DNA of 64,000 nucleotides, taken from Xanthomonas arboricola (GTDB taxonomy: Bacteria; Pseudomonadota; Gammaproteobacteria; Xanthomonadales; Xanthomonadaceae). Made by a program: the position numbers and the translations under genes. The DNA is taken from the NCBI RefSeq assembly GCF_003353015.1, contig NZ_QREM01000007.1:5864-69863 (forward strand), given 5' to 3'. The notes beneath the pieces were generated by a model, which worked only from the letters and a program-made list of their open reading frames with translations, was not told the DNA's origin and searched no databases. Positions 17,486 through 26,874 of this stretch are shown piece by piece (positions within the stretch are counted from its first letter, which is position 1; the number at the start of each line of letters is the position of its first letter).

Positions 17486-19692
17486 GTGCGCTGCTGCGCG
17501 ACCGCCAGGCCTGGCTGTTTTCGGCCAAGACCTTCGCCGCGTCGATCGCGGCGTTGTACGTGGGGCTGGCCGGCAACCTGTCGCGGCCGTACTGGGCGAT
17601 GGCCACGGTCTACATCGTCTCCCAGCCGCTGCTCGGCCCCACCCGCGCCAAGGGCGTGTACCGCGTGCTCGGCACCTTGCTGGCCGGCGCGGCGACCCTG
17701 GTGATGCTGCCGAACCTGGTGGAGACGCCGCTGCTGCTCAGTGCGGCGATGGCGTTGTGGCTGTCGGCCTGCCTGTTCCTGGCACTGCTCAATCGCGGCC
17801 CGCGCGGCTATGCGTTTCTGCTGGCCGGCTACACCACCGCCTTCATCGGCTTCCCGGCGGTGACCGCGCCGGAAGGCATCTTCGACACCGTGGTGGCGCG
17901 CAGCGAGGAGATCATCCTGGGCACGGTGATGGCGGTGCTGTTCGCCGCGCTGGTGTTCCCCGCCTCGGTCAAGCCGATGCTGACCGCGCGCATCGGCAAC
18001 TGGATGCGCGACGCCGCGCAATGGTGCCGGCAGGTGCTGCAGCGTGGGCCAGCGCAGGCACCGCGCAACCGGCTGGCCGCCGATCTTGTGCAGTTCGAGG
18101 CCTTGATCGCCTTCGTGCGCCACGACGACCCACGCCATGCCGGTGCGGTACCCACGCTGGAACAGCTGCGCGCACGCATGCTGATGCTGCTGCCGGTGCT
18201 GTCGTCGGTGGCCGACCGGCTGGATGCGTTGCAGCGCGATGGGTCGGCGTTGCCGCCCGAGACGGCCACGCTGCTGGAGGACGTCGCGGCCTGGGTGGAC
18301 CAGGGCGAGGACGCAGGCAGCGATGCGGACGTGGACGCCTTGCGTGCACGCATCGCCGCCCTGCGCCCGGTGGTGGATCAGGACATCGAACATCTGCTGC
18401 TGGCCAGCCTGCTGCTGCGGCTGGAAGAGCTGCTCGACCTGTGGCAGGACTGCCGCGCGCTGCAGCAGGCAGTGGTGCACGGCACGGCGATGCCGGTGCT
18501 GCGTGCGTTGCCGGCTGCGGCGAGACCACCTGCAACGGCGGAATCATCCGAACGGGCTGACACCGCACAAAGCGAACCCGCCGCGCGTTCGCGCATGCAC
18601 CCCTCGTTGCTGCAGCGACTGACCTGGTCACCGCGCGACACAGCCGATGCGCCGGCACCTGCCAGCGCCACGCGCCATGTCGACTTCGGCATGGCCGCGT
18701 TTTCCGCACTGAGCGCGGGCTTCGCATTGATGGCGTACTGCGTGCTGTGGATCGGTATCGGCTGGGAAGGCGGCGGCAACGGCGCGATGATGGCCGCGGT
18801 GACCGCCGCCTTCTTCGCCGCGCAGGACGACCCGGCGCCGAGCATGCTGTCGTTCCTGACCTGGGCGGTGGTGGCCAGCGTGGTCGCCGGCATCTATCTG
18901 TTCGGCATCTTTCCGGCCATCCACGATTTCCCGATGCTGGTCCTGGTGCTGGCGGCGGTGTTCCTGCCGATCGGCGCATTGCTGCACCGCCCCAAGACCA
19001 TGCTGATCGCGCTGCCGCTGGTGGTGAACCTCACCGCGCTGTTGAGCCTGCAGAACACCTACAACGCCAATATCCAGAGCTTCGTCAACGCGGCGGTGGC
19101 GATGGTGCTGGGGATTGGATTTGCGGTGGTGCTGACGCGGCTGTTCCGCTCGGTGGGTGCCGAATGGAGCGCGCGCCGGCTGGTGCGCCAGGGCTGGCGC
19201 ACGCTGGCCGATGCCGCCGACGGCCGCGGCGCGCAGGATCGGCCGCATTTTGCCGCCCGCATGCTGGACCTGCTGGGCCTGCTCGCACCACGGCTGGCCC
19301 TGACACCGGAAGGCAGCGAGCTGGCCTCGCTGGACATGCTCAACGAAGTGCGCGTGGGCTTGAACATCCTGCAACTGCGCAGCGCGCGGCACGGTTTGCC
19401 GCAGCCGAGCATCGAGGCGGTGGACGCGATCCTGGCCGAAGTTGCCGCGCACTACCGGCAGCAGGTGGCACGCAAGCGCCCGCTGCCTGCGCCGGATGCC
19501 TTGCGTGCGCGGCTGGATGCCTCGCTGGCGCGCGTCGGCAAGGTGCCGGCAGGGAGGCATCGCGACGATGCGTTGCTGGGTTTGATTGGTTTGCGTTACA
19601 GCTTGTTTGTGCAGCCGGCGCCGCAGCACTTCGGCGTATCAACGATGCAGCTGCCGTTAGCCCCTCTCCCGCCGGGAGAGGGGTTGGGGTGA
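17482..19692 (+). CDS. FUSC family inner-membrane exporter (AaeB/fusaric acid resistance-like)
   Basis: A 736-residue protein with two hydrophobic halves, each of five or six spans, separated by cytoplasmic helical regions. The N-terminal half shows PYWAMATVYIVSQPLLGPTR and the second half GGNGAMMAAVTAAFFAAQDD, both typical of FUSC proteins. It likely exports hydroxybenzoate-like or fusaric-acid-like aromatic acids via the HlyD/NodT partners encoded upstream. The last ten residues ([11 protein letters not shown]) are read from a palindromic repeat, so the natural stop has been replaced by one beyond the element. Confidence 0.9.
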   Translation: MSALLRDRQAWLFSAKTFAASIAALYVGLAGNLSRPYWAMATVYIVSQPLLGPTRAKGVYRVLGTLLAGAATLVMLPNLVETPLLLSAAMALWLSACLFLALLNRGPRGYAFLLAGYTTAFIGFPAVTAPEGIFDTVVARSEEIILGTVMAVLFAALVFPASVKPMLTARIGNWMRDAAQWCRQVLQRGPAQAPRNRLAADLVQFEALIAFVRHDDPRHAGAVPTLEQLRARMLMLLPVLSSVADRLDALQRDGSALPPETATLLEDVAAWVDQGEDAGSDADVDALRARIAALRPVVDQDIEHLLLASLLLRLEELLDLWQDCRALQQAVVHGTAMPVLRALPAAARPPATAESSERADTAQSEPAARSRMHPSLLQRLTWSPRDTADAPAPASATRHVDFGMAAFSALSAGFALMAYCVLWIGIGWEGGGNGAMMAAVTAAFFAAQDDPAPSMLSFLTWAVVASVVAGIYLFGIFPAIHDFPMLVLVLAAVFLPIGALLHRPKTMLIALPLVVNLTALLSLQNTYNANIQSFVNAAVAMVLGIGFAVVLTRLFRSVGAEWSARRLVRQGWRTLADAADGRGAQDRPHFAARMLDLLGLLAPRLALTPEGSELASLDMLNEVRVGLNILQLRSARHGLPQPSIEAVDAILAEVAAHYRQQVARKRPLPAPDALRARLDASLARVGKVPAGRHRDDALLGLIGLRYSLFVQPAPQHFGVSTMQLPLAPLPPGEGLG

Positions 19693-19790
19693 GGGTACGG
19701 GGCGAAGCCTCCTTGCGTATTCAATGTCACTAGGCTTCGCTCGTACCCTCATCCGCCCCTGCGGGGCACCTTCTCCCGACGGGCGAAGGG
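19661..19790. repeat. Two palindromic repeats between convergent genes
   Basis: One copy at 19661-19683 (CCCCTCTCCCGCCGGGAGAGGGG) overlaps the end of the FUSC gene. A second, longer copy at 19743-19790 (GTACCCTCATCC then CACCTTCTCCCGACGGGCGAAGGG) precedes the convergent MHS transporter. They lie where a bidirectional terminator would be expected, although neither has a T-run. Confidence 0.75.
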
Positions 19791-19799
19791 CAAAGCACA

Positions 19800-21161
19800 T
19801 CAGCGCTTGCGTTGCTGCATCGCCGCTTCGTCGTCCAGCCAGTTGCTGCCCTTGTTGGTGAGGAAGAACATGTACACCACCAACGACACCGCGATCACCG
19901 CCGTTGCGTAGATCACGAACTCGCTGACGTGGCCGGTCTTCAACGAGGCCTGGTACAGCAGCGGCGCGGTGCCGCCGAAGGCCGAGTTGGCCAGCGCATA
20001 GCCCAGGCCCACGCCCAGCGCGCGCACATGGGTGGGGAATAGTTCGGCCTTCACCACCGCATTGATCGAGGTGTAGCCGGTCAGGATCACAAAGCCCACG
20101 GTGAGGATCGCGAACGCGGTCAGCCAGTCGGTCTGCTTGGGCAGTTCCATCACCAGGAACCAGGTGTAGAGCCCCCCGCCGATACCGAAGAACACCAGCA
20201 GGCTCTTGCGCCCGACGATGTCCGACAGCCAGCCGCCCACCGGCTGCATCAGCATCAGCACCGTCAGCGCGACCAGGTTGATGATGGTGCCGGCCATCAC
20301 GTCGCCGCCGGCGAACGCGGTCTGGATCATCTTCGGCCCGGTCACCGAATAGGTGTAGAACGCGATGGTGCCGCCGGCGGTGATCAGGAAGCACAGCAGC
20401 AGCGGGCGCCACTGGTTGACGAACAGCTCGCGCATCGAGCCCGACGCCTTGGCCTTGCCGGTGCGCGAATCGGCAATGGATTCGGAGCTCAGCGACTCGT
20501 CCATGGTCTGGCGCAGCCAGAACACCACCAGCGCGCCGATGCCGCCCAGGCCGAATGCCACGCGCCAGCCCCACTCGGACACCTGCGGCGCATCGAAGAA
20601 ATGCAGCATCACCAGCAGCGTGGTCTGCGCCAGCACGTGCCCGCCGACCAACGTGACGTAATGGAACGAAGACAGGAACCCGCGCCGTCCCGGAATCGCC
20701 GCCTCGGACATATAGGTCGCACTGGTGCCGTATTCGCCACCGGTGGCAAAGCCCTGCAGCAGGCGCGCCAGCAGCAGGATGATCGGCGCGGCGATGCCGA
20801 TCGTGGCCACTGTCGGCGTCACCGCGATGACGAACGAGCACAGCGCCATCATCGACACCGAGATGGTCAACGCCAGGCGGCGGCCGTAGCGGTCGGCAAA
20901 GCGGCCGAAGTACCACGCACCGATCGGGCGCATCAAAAAGGTCATCGCAAAGATCGCCCACACGAACATCGTGGCGTTCTTGTCTTCCTTGGAGAAGAAC
21001 TGCGATTCGAAGTAGGTGGCAAATACCGAGTAGACGTAGACGTCGTACCACTCGACCAGATTGCCGGCCGATCCCTTGAGCGTATTGGACACCGAACGGC
21101 GAAGGCTACCGGGGGCTGCGCCAGAACCGGCGGCGATCGGAGACGTTGGGGGTGCGCTCAT
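19800..21161 (-). CDS. MHS-family MFS carrier (KgtP-like dicarboxylate/H+ symporter)
   Basis: A 453-residue, 12-span transporter. It opens with NTLKGSAGNLVEWYDVYVYS and continues with RPIGAWYFGRFADRYGRR, the signature of the metabolite:H+ symporter family (alpha-ketoglutarate, citrate, proline/betaine carriers). The second signature loop GGWLSDIVGRKSLL lies in the middle. KgtP is the best guess by overall style, but the substrate cannot be assigned from sequence alone. Upstream in-frame codons to 21533 are Arg-rich shadow, so I use the ATG at 21161. It is monocistronic. Confidence 0.88.
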   Translation of the reverse strand: MSAPPTSPIAAGSGAAPGSLRRSVSNTLKGSAGNLVEWYDVYVYSVFATYFESQFFSKEDKNATMFVWAIFAMTFLMRPIGAWYFGRFADRYGRRLALTISVSMMALCSFVIAVTPTVATIGIAAPIILLLARLLQGFATGGEYGTSATYMSEAAIPGRRGFLSSFHYVTLVGGHVLAQTTLLVMLHFFDAPQVSEWGWRVAFGLGGIGALVVFWLRQTMDESLSSESIADSRTGKAKASGSMRELFVNQWRPLLLCFLITAGGTIAFYTYSVTGPKMIQTAFAGGDVMAGTIINLVALTVLMLMQPVGGWLSDIVGRKSLLVFFGIGGGLYTWFLVMELPKQTDWLTAFAILTVGFVILTGYTSINAVVKAELFPTHVRALGVGLGYALANSAFGGTAPLLYQASLKTGHVSEFVIYATAVIAVSLVVYMFFLTNKGSNWLDDEAAMQQRKR

Positions 21162-21351
21162 GCAGACAGAACCTCGTGGGGTGGGACACCCCGGAAGTAT
21201 AGGTGCCTGCTGGTGTGACGCATGTAAGCATTTCGGCGCATATACAGGCACCCCAACCCGCATCGGCGCACGCGCTTCAGCCCGCTTTCGAGGTCGGCCG
21301 CGACGCCTGCGGCCCATCATGGGCGTGACCGCCCTGGATGCCGATCGACGG

Positions 21352-22245
21352 CTACGGCAACACCTGCCTGAGCGTCTCGATGAATGCGCGCAGCCCGGGT
21401 GGAATCTGTCGATGCCCCGGGTAATACAGCACCAGTCCCGGAATCGCCGGACACCATTGCTCCAGCACGCGCACCAACGTGCCGCGCGCCAGTGCGGCCA
21501 TCGCCGCATGCTCGGGCACATAGGCGATGCCAAGGCCGGCCTCGGCGGCTTCGCTCATCATCAGGAGCTGGTCCAGCGTCAGCCGCCCCGGCACGTCGAT
21601 CGCCACCTCCTGGCCGCGCCGTTCGAACTCCCAGCGATACAGCCTGCCGCTGGGCATGCGATGCCGGATGCACGCATGGCGATGCAGATCGTCCGGCGTG
21701 TCCGGGTAGCCGGCATGCTGCAGATACGCAGGTGCGGCCACCGCGATGAAACGCGTCTGCCCACCAAAGGGCACCGCAATCATGTCCTGCGGCACCGACT
21801 CGCTCAGGCGAATGCCGGCATCGAAGCCGGCCGCCACGATGTCCACCAGCCGCCCTTCGCTCACCAGGTCCACCGACAGCGCCGGATGACGCGCCAGCAC
21901 CTGCGGCACCACCTGCTGCAACAACAGCCGCACCACCACTTCGGGAGCATTGATGCGCACCGTACCGGTGGGTCCGCTCCGGAAGGCATCCAGTTCGCCC
22001 AGCGCCTGTTCGACGTCCTGCAACGCCGGCACCAGCTTGGCGTAGAGCCGTTCGCCTGCTTCGGTCAGCGACACGCTGCGCGTGGTTCGATGCAGCAGGC
22101 GCACGCCGAGGTTGCGTTCCAGCGCGCTGATCAGATGGCTGAGCGAGGACGGTGCCAGCCCCAGCTCGGCGGCCGCACGCCGAAAGCTGCGATGCACCGC
22201 GACGCTCGTGAACGCGGCCAGGTCATTGAAGGTCGGCTTCGGCAT
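21352..22245 (-). CDS. LysR family transcriptional regulator
   Basis: A 297-residue regulator. The N-terminal helix-turn-helix includes FRRAAAELGLAPSSLSHLISALE, followed by LGVRLLHRTTRSVSLTEAGE. The C-terminal two-thirds is the periplasmic-binding-protein-like effector domain. It is transcribed divergently from the short-chain dehydrogenase with about 100 bases between the starts. That is the usual arrangement for a LysR protein that controls the neighbouring gene. The inducer is unknown. Confidence 0.92.
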   Translation of the reverse strand: MPKPTFNDLAAFTSVAVHRSFRRAAAELGLAPSSLSHLISALERNLGVRLLHRTTRSVSLTEAGERLYAKLVPALQDVEQALGELDAFRSGPTGTVRINAPEVVVRLLLQQVVPQVLARHPALSVDLVSEGRLVDIVAAGFDAGIRLSESVPQDMIAVPFGGQTRFIAVAAPAYLQHAGYPDTPDDLHRHACIRHRMPSGRLYRWEFERRGQEVAIDVPGRLTLDQLLMMSEAAEAGLGIAYVPEHAAMAALARGTLVRVLEQWCPAIPGLVLYYPGHRQIPPGLRAFIETLRQVLP

Positions 22246-22345
22246 TGGTGGCTATTTCACATCAACTCATCCGGATTCTATGGCATAGACCCATCAATTC
22301 CCCGCGCCTAGAGTGGAATTCCCTTCCACGCACAGGCAACCCACC

Positions 22346-23185
22346 ATGTCCCGGACCTGGCTCATCACAGGCGCATCCTCCGGCTTCGGCCGCGGCCTGG
22401 TCGAAACATTGCTGGCGCGCGGCGATCGCGTCGCGGCCACCGTGCGGCGCGCAGAAGCGCTTGCCGATCTGCAGGCCGCGCACGGCGACGCATTGACCGT
22501 CCTGCAGCTGGATCTGCGCAACAGCGCAGCGGTGCGCGAGACCGTCACCCGGGCCTTCCAGGCCCTGGGCAGGATCGACGTGCTGGTCAGCAACGCCGGC
22601 TACGGCACGCTCGGTGCCGCTGAGGCCGCCACCGACGCGCAGGTGCGCGATCTCATCGGCACCAACCTCATCGGCTCCATCACGCTGATCCAGGCCGCGC
22701 TGTCGCACCTGCATCGCCAAGGCGGCGGGCACGTGGTGCAGGTGTCGTCCGAAGGCGGCCAGATCGCCTATCCCGGCTTCAGCCTGTATCACGCCAGCAA
22801 ATGGGGCATCGAAGGCTTCGTCGAAGCCGCCGCGCAGGAAGTGGCCGGCTTCGGCATCCACTTCACCCTGGCCGAACCCGGCCCGGCACGCACCAACTTC
22901 GGCGCCGCGCTGGTCAGGACCGACATCCCGTCCGACTACCTCGGCACACCGGTCGACGCCCTCAGCCGCGCGCTGGACGACGGCAGCTGGGTCATCGTCG
23001 GCGACCCGCAGCGCATGGTCGCGGCGATGATCGCCTGCACCGAACAGTCGCCACCGCCGTTTCGCCTGGTCATGGGCGGATCGGCGTACCACTCGATTCG
23101 CAACGCGCTGAGCACGCGACTGGCCACACTCGACGACCAGCGCGACATTGCGTTCTCCACCGACGATCCGGAAGCAGTCGCCTGA
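22346..23185 (+). CDS. Short-chain dehydrogenase/reductase (classical SDR)
   Basis: A 279-residue oxidoreductase. It has the cofactor motif TGASSGFGRG (residues 8-17), the NAG motif SNAGYG, the active-site serine in VVQVSSEGG, and the catalytic YHASK. Early Arg after the third strand (TVRRAE) suggests an NADP preference. The substrate is unknown. It is probably controlled by the divergent LysR gene. An in-frame GTG 33 bases upstream is possible, but this ATG places the Rossmann motif normally. Confidence 0.92.
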   Translation: MSRTWLITGASSGFGRGLVETLLARGDRVAATVRRAEALADLQAAHGDALTVLQLDLRNSAAVRETVTRAFQALGRIDVLVSNAGYGTLGAAEAATDAQVRDLIGTNLIGSITLIQAALSHLHRQGGGHVVQVSSEGGQIAYPGFSLYHASKWGIEGFVEAAAQEVAGFGIHFTLAEPGPARTNFGAALVRTDIPSDYLGTPVDALSRALDDGSWVIVGDPQRMVAAMIACTEQSPPPFRLVMGGSAYHSIRNALSTRLATLDDQRDIAFSTDDPEAVA

Positions 23186-23352
23186 TTCAACGCCGACCCC
23201 GTCAGCGAGTTACCACCGGATCATGGCCACCGGTTCGCTAGAGCATGCCTCAGCCCTGCCCATCACAGGTTTCCACATGACGAGAGCTGACGGCAGCTGG
23301 ACAGCTCAGCCTGTTGCGCAGGCAGCGGCCCACCGGGTCATTCGCACTGATG

Positions 23353-24684
23353 TTAGCCGCGGAGCCAACGCAAGAACCCTTTGGGCGATGGCTTATCGAG
23401 GCGCTTTGCTTGTCGCGCGACTCGTTGCTTGTTCGCCTCGATCTCTACTGCCTCTTCGTATCGCGCCCGGGTGTTCTCCTGAAAACGATCCGATGTTGCC
23501 GATGTTGACCCGTTGGCGAACTCAAAATGCTCGAGATCTGGTGACGCCCGGGTTGACGCGTCCCGAAAATAATCCGGTGTTGGCGGAGCTGATATCGGCA
23601 AGCCCTCAGGCGACTCCGAACCTGACGCAGCAAGCCTTGACGCTTCTTGAAACCGGGGCACGAGCGCCTTCGACGACGCAGACGGTTCCGGCGCCTTGCG
23701 AAGCTTGCGCAGATCGTGAGCCTGATAACGCTGCAACAAGTGACGCTCCATCGCTTCCATGAATTCTATTTTCTTCAGAAAGTCTTTTCTTTCTGGGCTG
23801 ACATCGACGTTGTGCTTTTCAGGATCTTGACTGACCGTTTCGCTAGCGCCTGACGTTTCATCATGCTCCATGCCCTGGATCTTTTCATAAAGCATGATGC
23901 CTTCCATGTCGTCTTCATCGGAAAATAAATTGAAGATATCCTGTTTGTGGGATTCATCGATTTTCTGCCAGAAAAGGTTTTTTGGGTTGGCGTCATGCGC
24001 CCAGGGTATCGAAAGCTCATTGTCTGGCTTGACGATGTCGTCTTGTTCTGCCTCGCTCAATCCTTCGTTGATTTTTTCCTCGATGGCCACACGTCCTTCT
24101 GGCGCAGCCGCATTTTTTCTCGGCTCTTCGAGCTCTTCGATTTCGCTGTGCGTGCTGGTGCCGCCGACGTTCAGGAAATGCGCTTGAACGGATGAAGCGG
24201 GCTTGTTCATGGCATCGCTAAAAACACCAAGTGGCGCGTCAGCTTCGTGCATCTCTTTTGTTTCTTTGAAAAGTTGTGCCAGCGTTTTGCCTCTTCTGGG
24301 CACGCGCGCGGCTCTGACCGGGGCTTGGCCAGGCGTTGCCTGCATAGCTGGCGCTTCCGCAGGCATTTCACTCGTCGGTCGGGATGCACTGACGCCAGCG
24401 GTGGGACTGGCGTCAGGCGATAGCCTGCCACCAGGCGTGAGGCTGTTCTTGCGTGATGTGCTTGCCCCAGAAGTGAAACACAATGTCTGAAGTAAATTTT
24501 TCTCGGACCTGACGCTGGGTTTCTGCGATGTCTTCCGAGTGGGCGGCCTGCGCGCAAGCGGACTGCCAGGGTCAGGAGCTCGATTGCCCGGCGGCTGGTG
24601 CGCGTCCACTCTTGTGTCACTCGGACCTTGGGCAGCAGATTGCGGCTGCTGTTTATGAAATTTTGGTATGGACAGCAATCTCAA
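23353..24684 (-). CDS. Candidate type III secreted effector, family not recognised
   Basis: A 443-residue hydrophilic protein with no membrane segment. The first ~150 residues are rich in Ser, Pro, Thr and Arg (for example RKTSQKPSVR, SPDASPTAGVSASRPTS), as in many Xanthomonas effectors. The middle is acidic (DEDDMEGIMLYEKIQGMEHD) and the end is basic (RQAKRLDKPSPKGFLRWLRG). The start is TTG with GAGG seven bases upstream; a stop lies just before it, so no longer N-terminus is possible. The gene is visibly AT-richer than its neighbours. A perfect PIP box lies 206 bases upstream, implying HrpX control. No known Xop family could be matched by eye, so function is unknown. Confidence 0.65.
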   Translation of the reverse strand: MRLLSIPKFHKQQPQSAAQGPSDTRVDAHQPPGNRAPDPGSPLARRPPTRKTSQKPSVRSEKNLLQTLCFTSGASTSRKNSLTPGGRLSPDASPTAGVSASRPTSEMPAEAPAMQATPGQAPVRAARVPRRGKTLAQLFKETKEMHEADAPLGVFSDAMNKPASSVQAHFLNVGGTSTHSEIEELEEPRKNAAAPEGRVAIEEKINEGLSEAEQDDIVKPDNELSIPWAHDANPKNLFWQKIDESHKQDIFNLFSDEDDMEGIMLYEKIQGMEHDETSGASETVSQDPEKHNVDVSPERKDFLKKIEFMEAMERHLLQRYQAHDLRKLRKAPEPSASSKALVPRFQEASRLAASGSESPEGLPISAPPTPDYFRDASTRASPDLEHFEFANGSTSATSDRFQENTRARYEEAVEIEANKQRVARQAKRLDKPSPKGFLRWLRG

Positions 24685-24889
24685 GGGAAGACCTCATCCG
24701 ATATAAGCGGACCGCACTGTAGGTGCCTGTGCATTGACCAACGTTGCGAGCAGTCATCGGCGCAGATGTCGTGACTGAATCTATTGCTCAGGTCTGCGCG
24801 CGAACGCGTCATGGCTCCTGCAACTTGTTCTGACACATCCATCGTTGCTCCAACGTCCCATGAATCGCATCTCCAGTTCACGATAGAAG

Positions 24890-24914
24890 ACGAAATACTA
24901 GGGCGTTGGGCGAA
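24890..24914 (-). promoter_or_regulatory. PIP box (HrpX-binding site) of the candidate effector
   Basis: On the minus strand the sequence is TTCGC-N15-TTCGT, a full match to the consensus TTCGB-N15-TTCGB. It lies 206 bases from the effector's TTG. At the canonical 28-33 bases downstream the hexamer is CATGGG, which matches the YANNNT -10 consensus only at its first two fixed positions. A perfect -10 is therefore not present at standard spacing. Confidence 0.65.
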
Positions 24915-25326
24915 CAATCCAGCGCCACATGCCGAGCGGTTGAAACTACTTTACGATTGGTTTGAAGCGGCTATCAAAAGGACTGCGCTTACCGCCAGGC
25001 GGGCGCGGCCGGTGTTTGGAATCGGCATGTGCCATTCGTACACTGCGGTGTTTCCGCGCTGTCCAGACCCACTGCACGGGTCGCGTCAAACGCATTGAGA
25101 TGATGACCGGACAATGCGCCTGCCCCAGCGCAGAACGACGCTGAGGGCAAAGGCGATATCCGATGGACAAGTCATGGCGATAAACCGCTTGGCATGCAGG
25201 ATGCCCACGTCGCGGCGGGTTACTCATGCCTCTTCATAATTGCCCTTCACAACCTGCATGACGCCAGCCTTGCCAGAATGCTGGCCGCTTGGGGCTGTCG
25301 ATGGCAGGGGAACAGGGGTTGGATGC
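24915..25326. other. Intergenic region between the effector promoter and cardiolipin synthase
   Basis: No convincing gene is present. A plus-strand frame from 24784 to 25098 (104 residues) overlaps the PIP box and contains a stretch (FTIEDEILGRWANN, LKLLYDWFEAAI) that looks somewhat protein-like. It has no clear ribosome site and I do not recognise it. It may be a decayed fragment. Confidence 0.4.
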
Positions 25327-26592
25327 ATGACATGGATCATCGTGGCCACGGTCGTCACCACGCTGGTGGTGGGGCTGCTGCTGCTCAACTTCGCCACGCC
25401 CGAGAAAAAGCTCGAGCACATCCCCAGCCATTGCTACGACGTGTCCGATCCGCAGTTCAAGCGCGAGATGTCGGTGTTGCTGGGGCCGGCGATCCTGCCC
25501 GGCAACAAGATCCAGGTGCTGCACAACGGCCACGAGATCTTCCCGGCGATGCTGGCCGCCATCCGCAGCGCGCAGCGCACCATCACCTTCGAAACCTATA
25601 TCTACTGGTCGGGCGAGATCGGCCGCGAGTTCAGCCAGGCGCTGTCCGAGCGCGCGCGCGCCGGGGTCAAGGTGCGTGTCACCATCGACTGGGGCGGCAG
25701 CTTGAAGATGGATGCGTCGCTGATCGAGGACATGACCAAGGCCGGGGTGGAAGTGCATCGCTACCGCCCGCTGACCTGGTACAACCTGCATCGCGTCAAT
25801 AACCGCACCCATCGCAAGCTGCTGGTGATCGACGGCCGCATCGGCTTCACCGGCGGCGTCGGCGTGGCCGACCAGTGGATGGGCGATGCGCAGGACCCGG
25901 AGCACTGGCGCGACTCGCATTACCGCATCGAAGGCCCGGTGGTGGCGCAGGTGCAGGCCGCCTTCAACGACAACTGGATCAAGAGCACCGGCCGCGTGCT
26001 CAATGGCGCCGAGTACTACCCCGAGCTGGCACCGGCCGGCGACAGCGACGCGCAGCTGTTCGTGGCCTCGCCGGCCGGCGGCAGCGAGAGCATGCACCTG
26101 ATGTACCTGATCGCCATCGCCGCGGCGCGCAGCTCCATCGACCTGGCCGCGGCCTACTTCGTGCCCGATACGCTGATCACCCGCGCGCTGCTGGACGCGC
26201 GCGCGCGCGGCGTGCGCATCCGCGTGCTGCTGCCGGGCAAGCATATCGATGCGGTCTCGGTGCGGCTGGCCTCCAAGGCCAGCTGGGAGCCGCTGCTGCA
26301 GGCCGGCATCGCCATCCACGAATTCCTGCCCACCATGCTGCATACCAAGCTGCTGATCATCGACGGCCTGCTGGTCTCGGTGGGCTCGACCAACTTCGAC
26401 ATCCGCTCGTTCCGCCTCAACGACGAGGCCAGCCTGAATGTCTACGACCGTGACCTGGCCGCGCAGATGACCGAGGTGTTCGAGCGCGACCTGCAACGGG
26501 CCGAGCTGTACACGCTGGAGCGCTGGCGCAAGCGGCCGCTGCGGCAGAAGCTGGGCGAGAAGCTGGTCCTGCCGATCCGCTCGCAGGTGTAG
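25327..26592 (+). CDS. Cardiolipin synthase-like phospholipase D family protein
   Basis: A 421-residue protein with one N-terminal membrane anchor (residues 3-21). Two PLD catalytic motifs are present: HRKLLVIDGRIGFTGG and HTKLLIIDGLLVSVGSTN, each with the HxKxxxxD pattern. Such enzymes join two phosphatidylglycerols, or PG and PE, into cardiolipin at the inner membrane. The single anchor makes it nearer to ClsB/ClsC-type or the short Xanthomonas Cls than to the two-anchor ClsA. The start MTWIIVATV places the anchor first; an overlapping ATG four bases earlier is out of frame. Confidence 0.9.
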   Translation: MTWIIVATVVTTLVVGLLLLNFATPEKKLEHIPSHCYDVSDPQFKREMSVLLGPAILPGNKIQVLHNGHEIFPAMLAAIRSAQRTITFETYIYWSGEIGREFSQALSERARAGVKVRVTIDWGGSLKMDASLIEDMTKAGVEVHRYRPLTWYNLHRVNNRTHRKLLVIDGRIGFTGGVGVADQWMGDAQDPEHWRDSHYRIEGPVVAQVQAAFNDNWIKSTGRVLNGAEYYPELAPAGDSDAQLFVASPAGGSESMHLMYLIAIAAARSSIDLAAAYFVPDTLITRALLDARARGVRIRVLLPGKHIDAVSVRLASKASWEPLLQAGIAIHEFLPTMLHTKLLIIDGLLVSVGSTNFDIRSFRLNDEASLNVYDRDLAAQMTEVFERDLQRAELYTLERWRKRPLRQKLGEKLVLPIRSQV

Positions 26593-26874
26593 GCAACGCA
26601 CGCCTTGACGCGCTGGAGTTGGCCGCCCGGCACCGGCCGGACAGACGCTCCAGCCCGCCCGCACCGCCTGGCAGGGAGGCAGGACAGGCGCATCCGGCGC
26701 GGCCTGGCATTGCTGACACACCGACGCTGGCAGTGGTTGACCGAGGCGGACGGCGCGTCCAGGTGCGGAGCATGCGGGTGATGCAGGCCTGTCCCGGGCA
26801 CCGGCCACGCTTGCCTGGTGGCGGGTGCGGTGGATTTGTCGCCCGCGCTTGCCGCCGCACACTGGCGCAGGCGC
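26593..26874. other. Convergent intergenic region, nothing recognised
   Basis: About 280 bases between the convergent cardiolipin synthase and CcdC-like genes. GC-rich, with no gene, repeat or clear terminator identified. Confidence 0.35.

Noticed and set aside
24858-24863. A perfect -10 box for the PIP promoter
   Set aside because: The hexamer at the standard distance is CATGGG, not YANNNT, so I do not claim a full consensus promoter.
24681-24917. A 78-codon minus-strand frame upstream of the candidate effector
   Set aside because: It covers the PIP box and promoter, is out of frame with the effector, and shows no domain.
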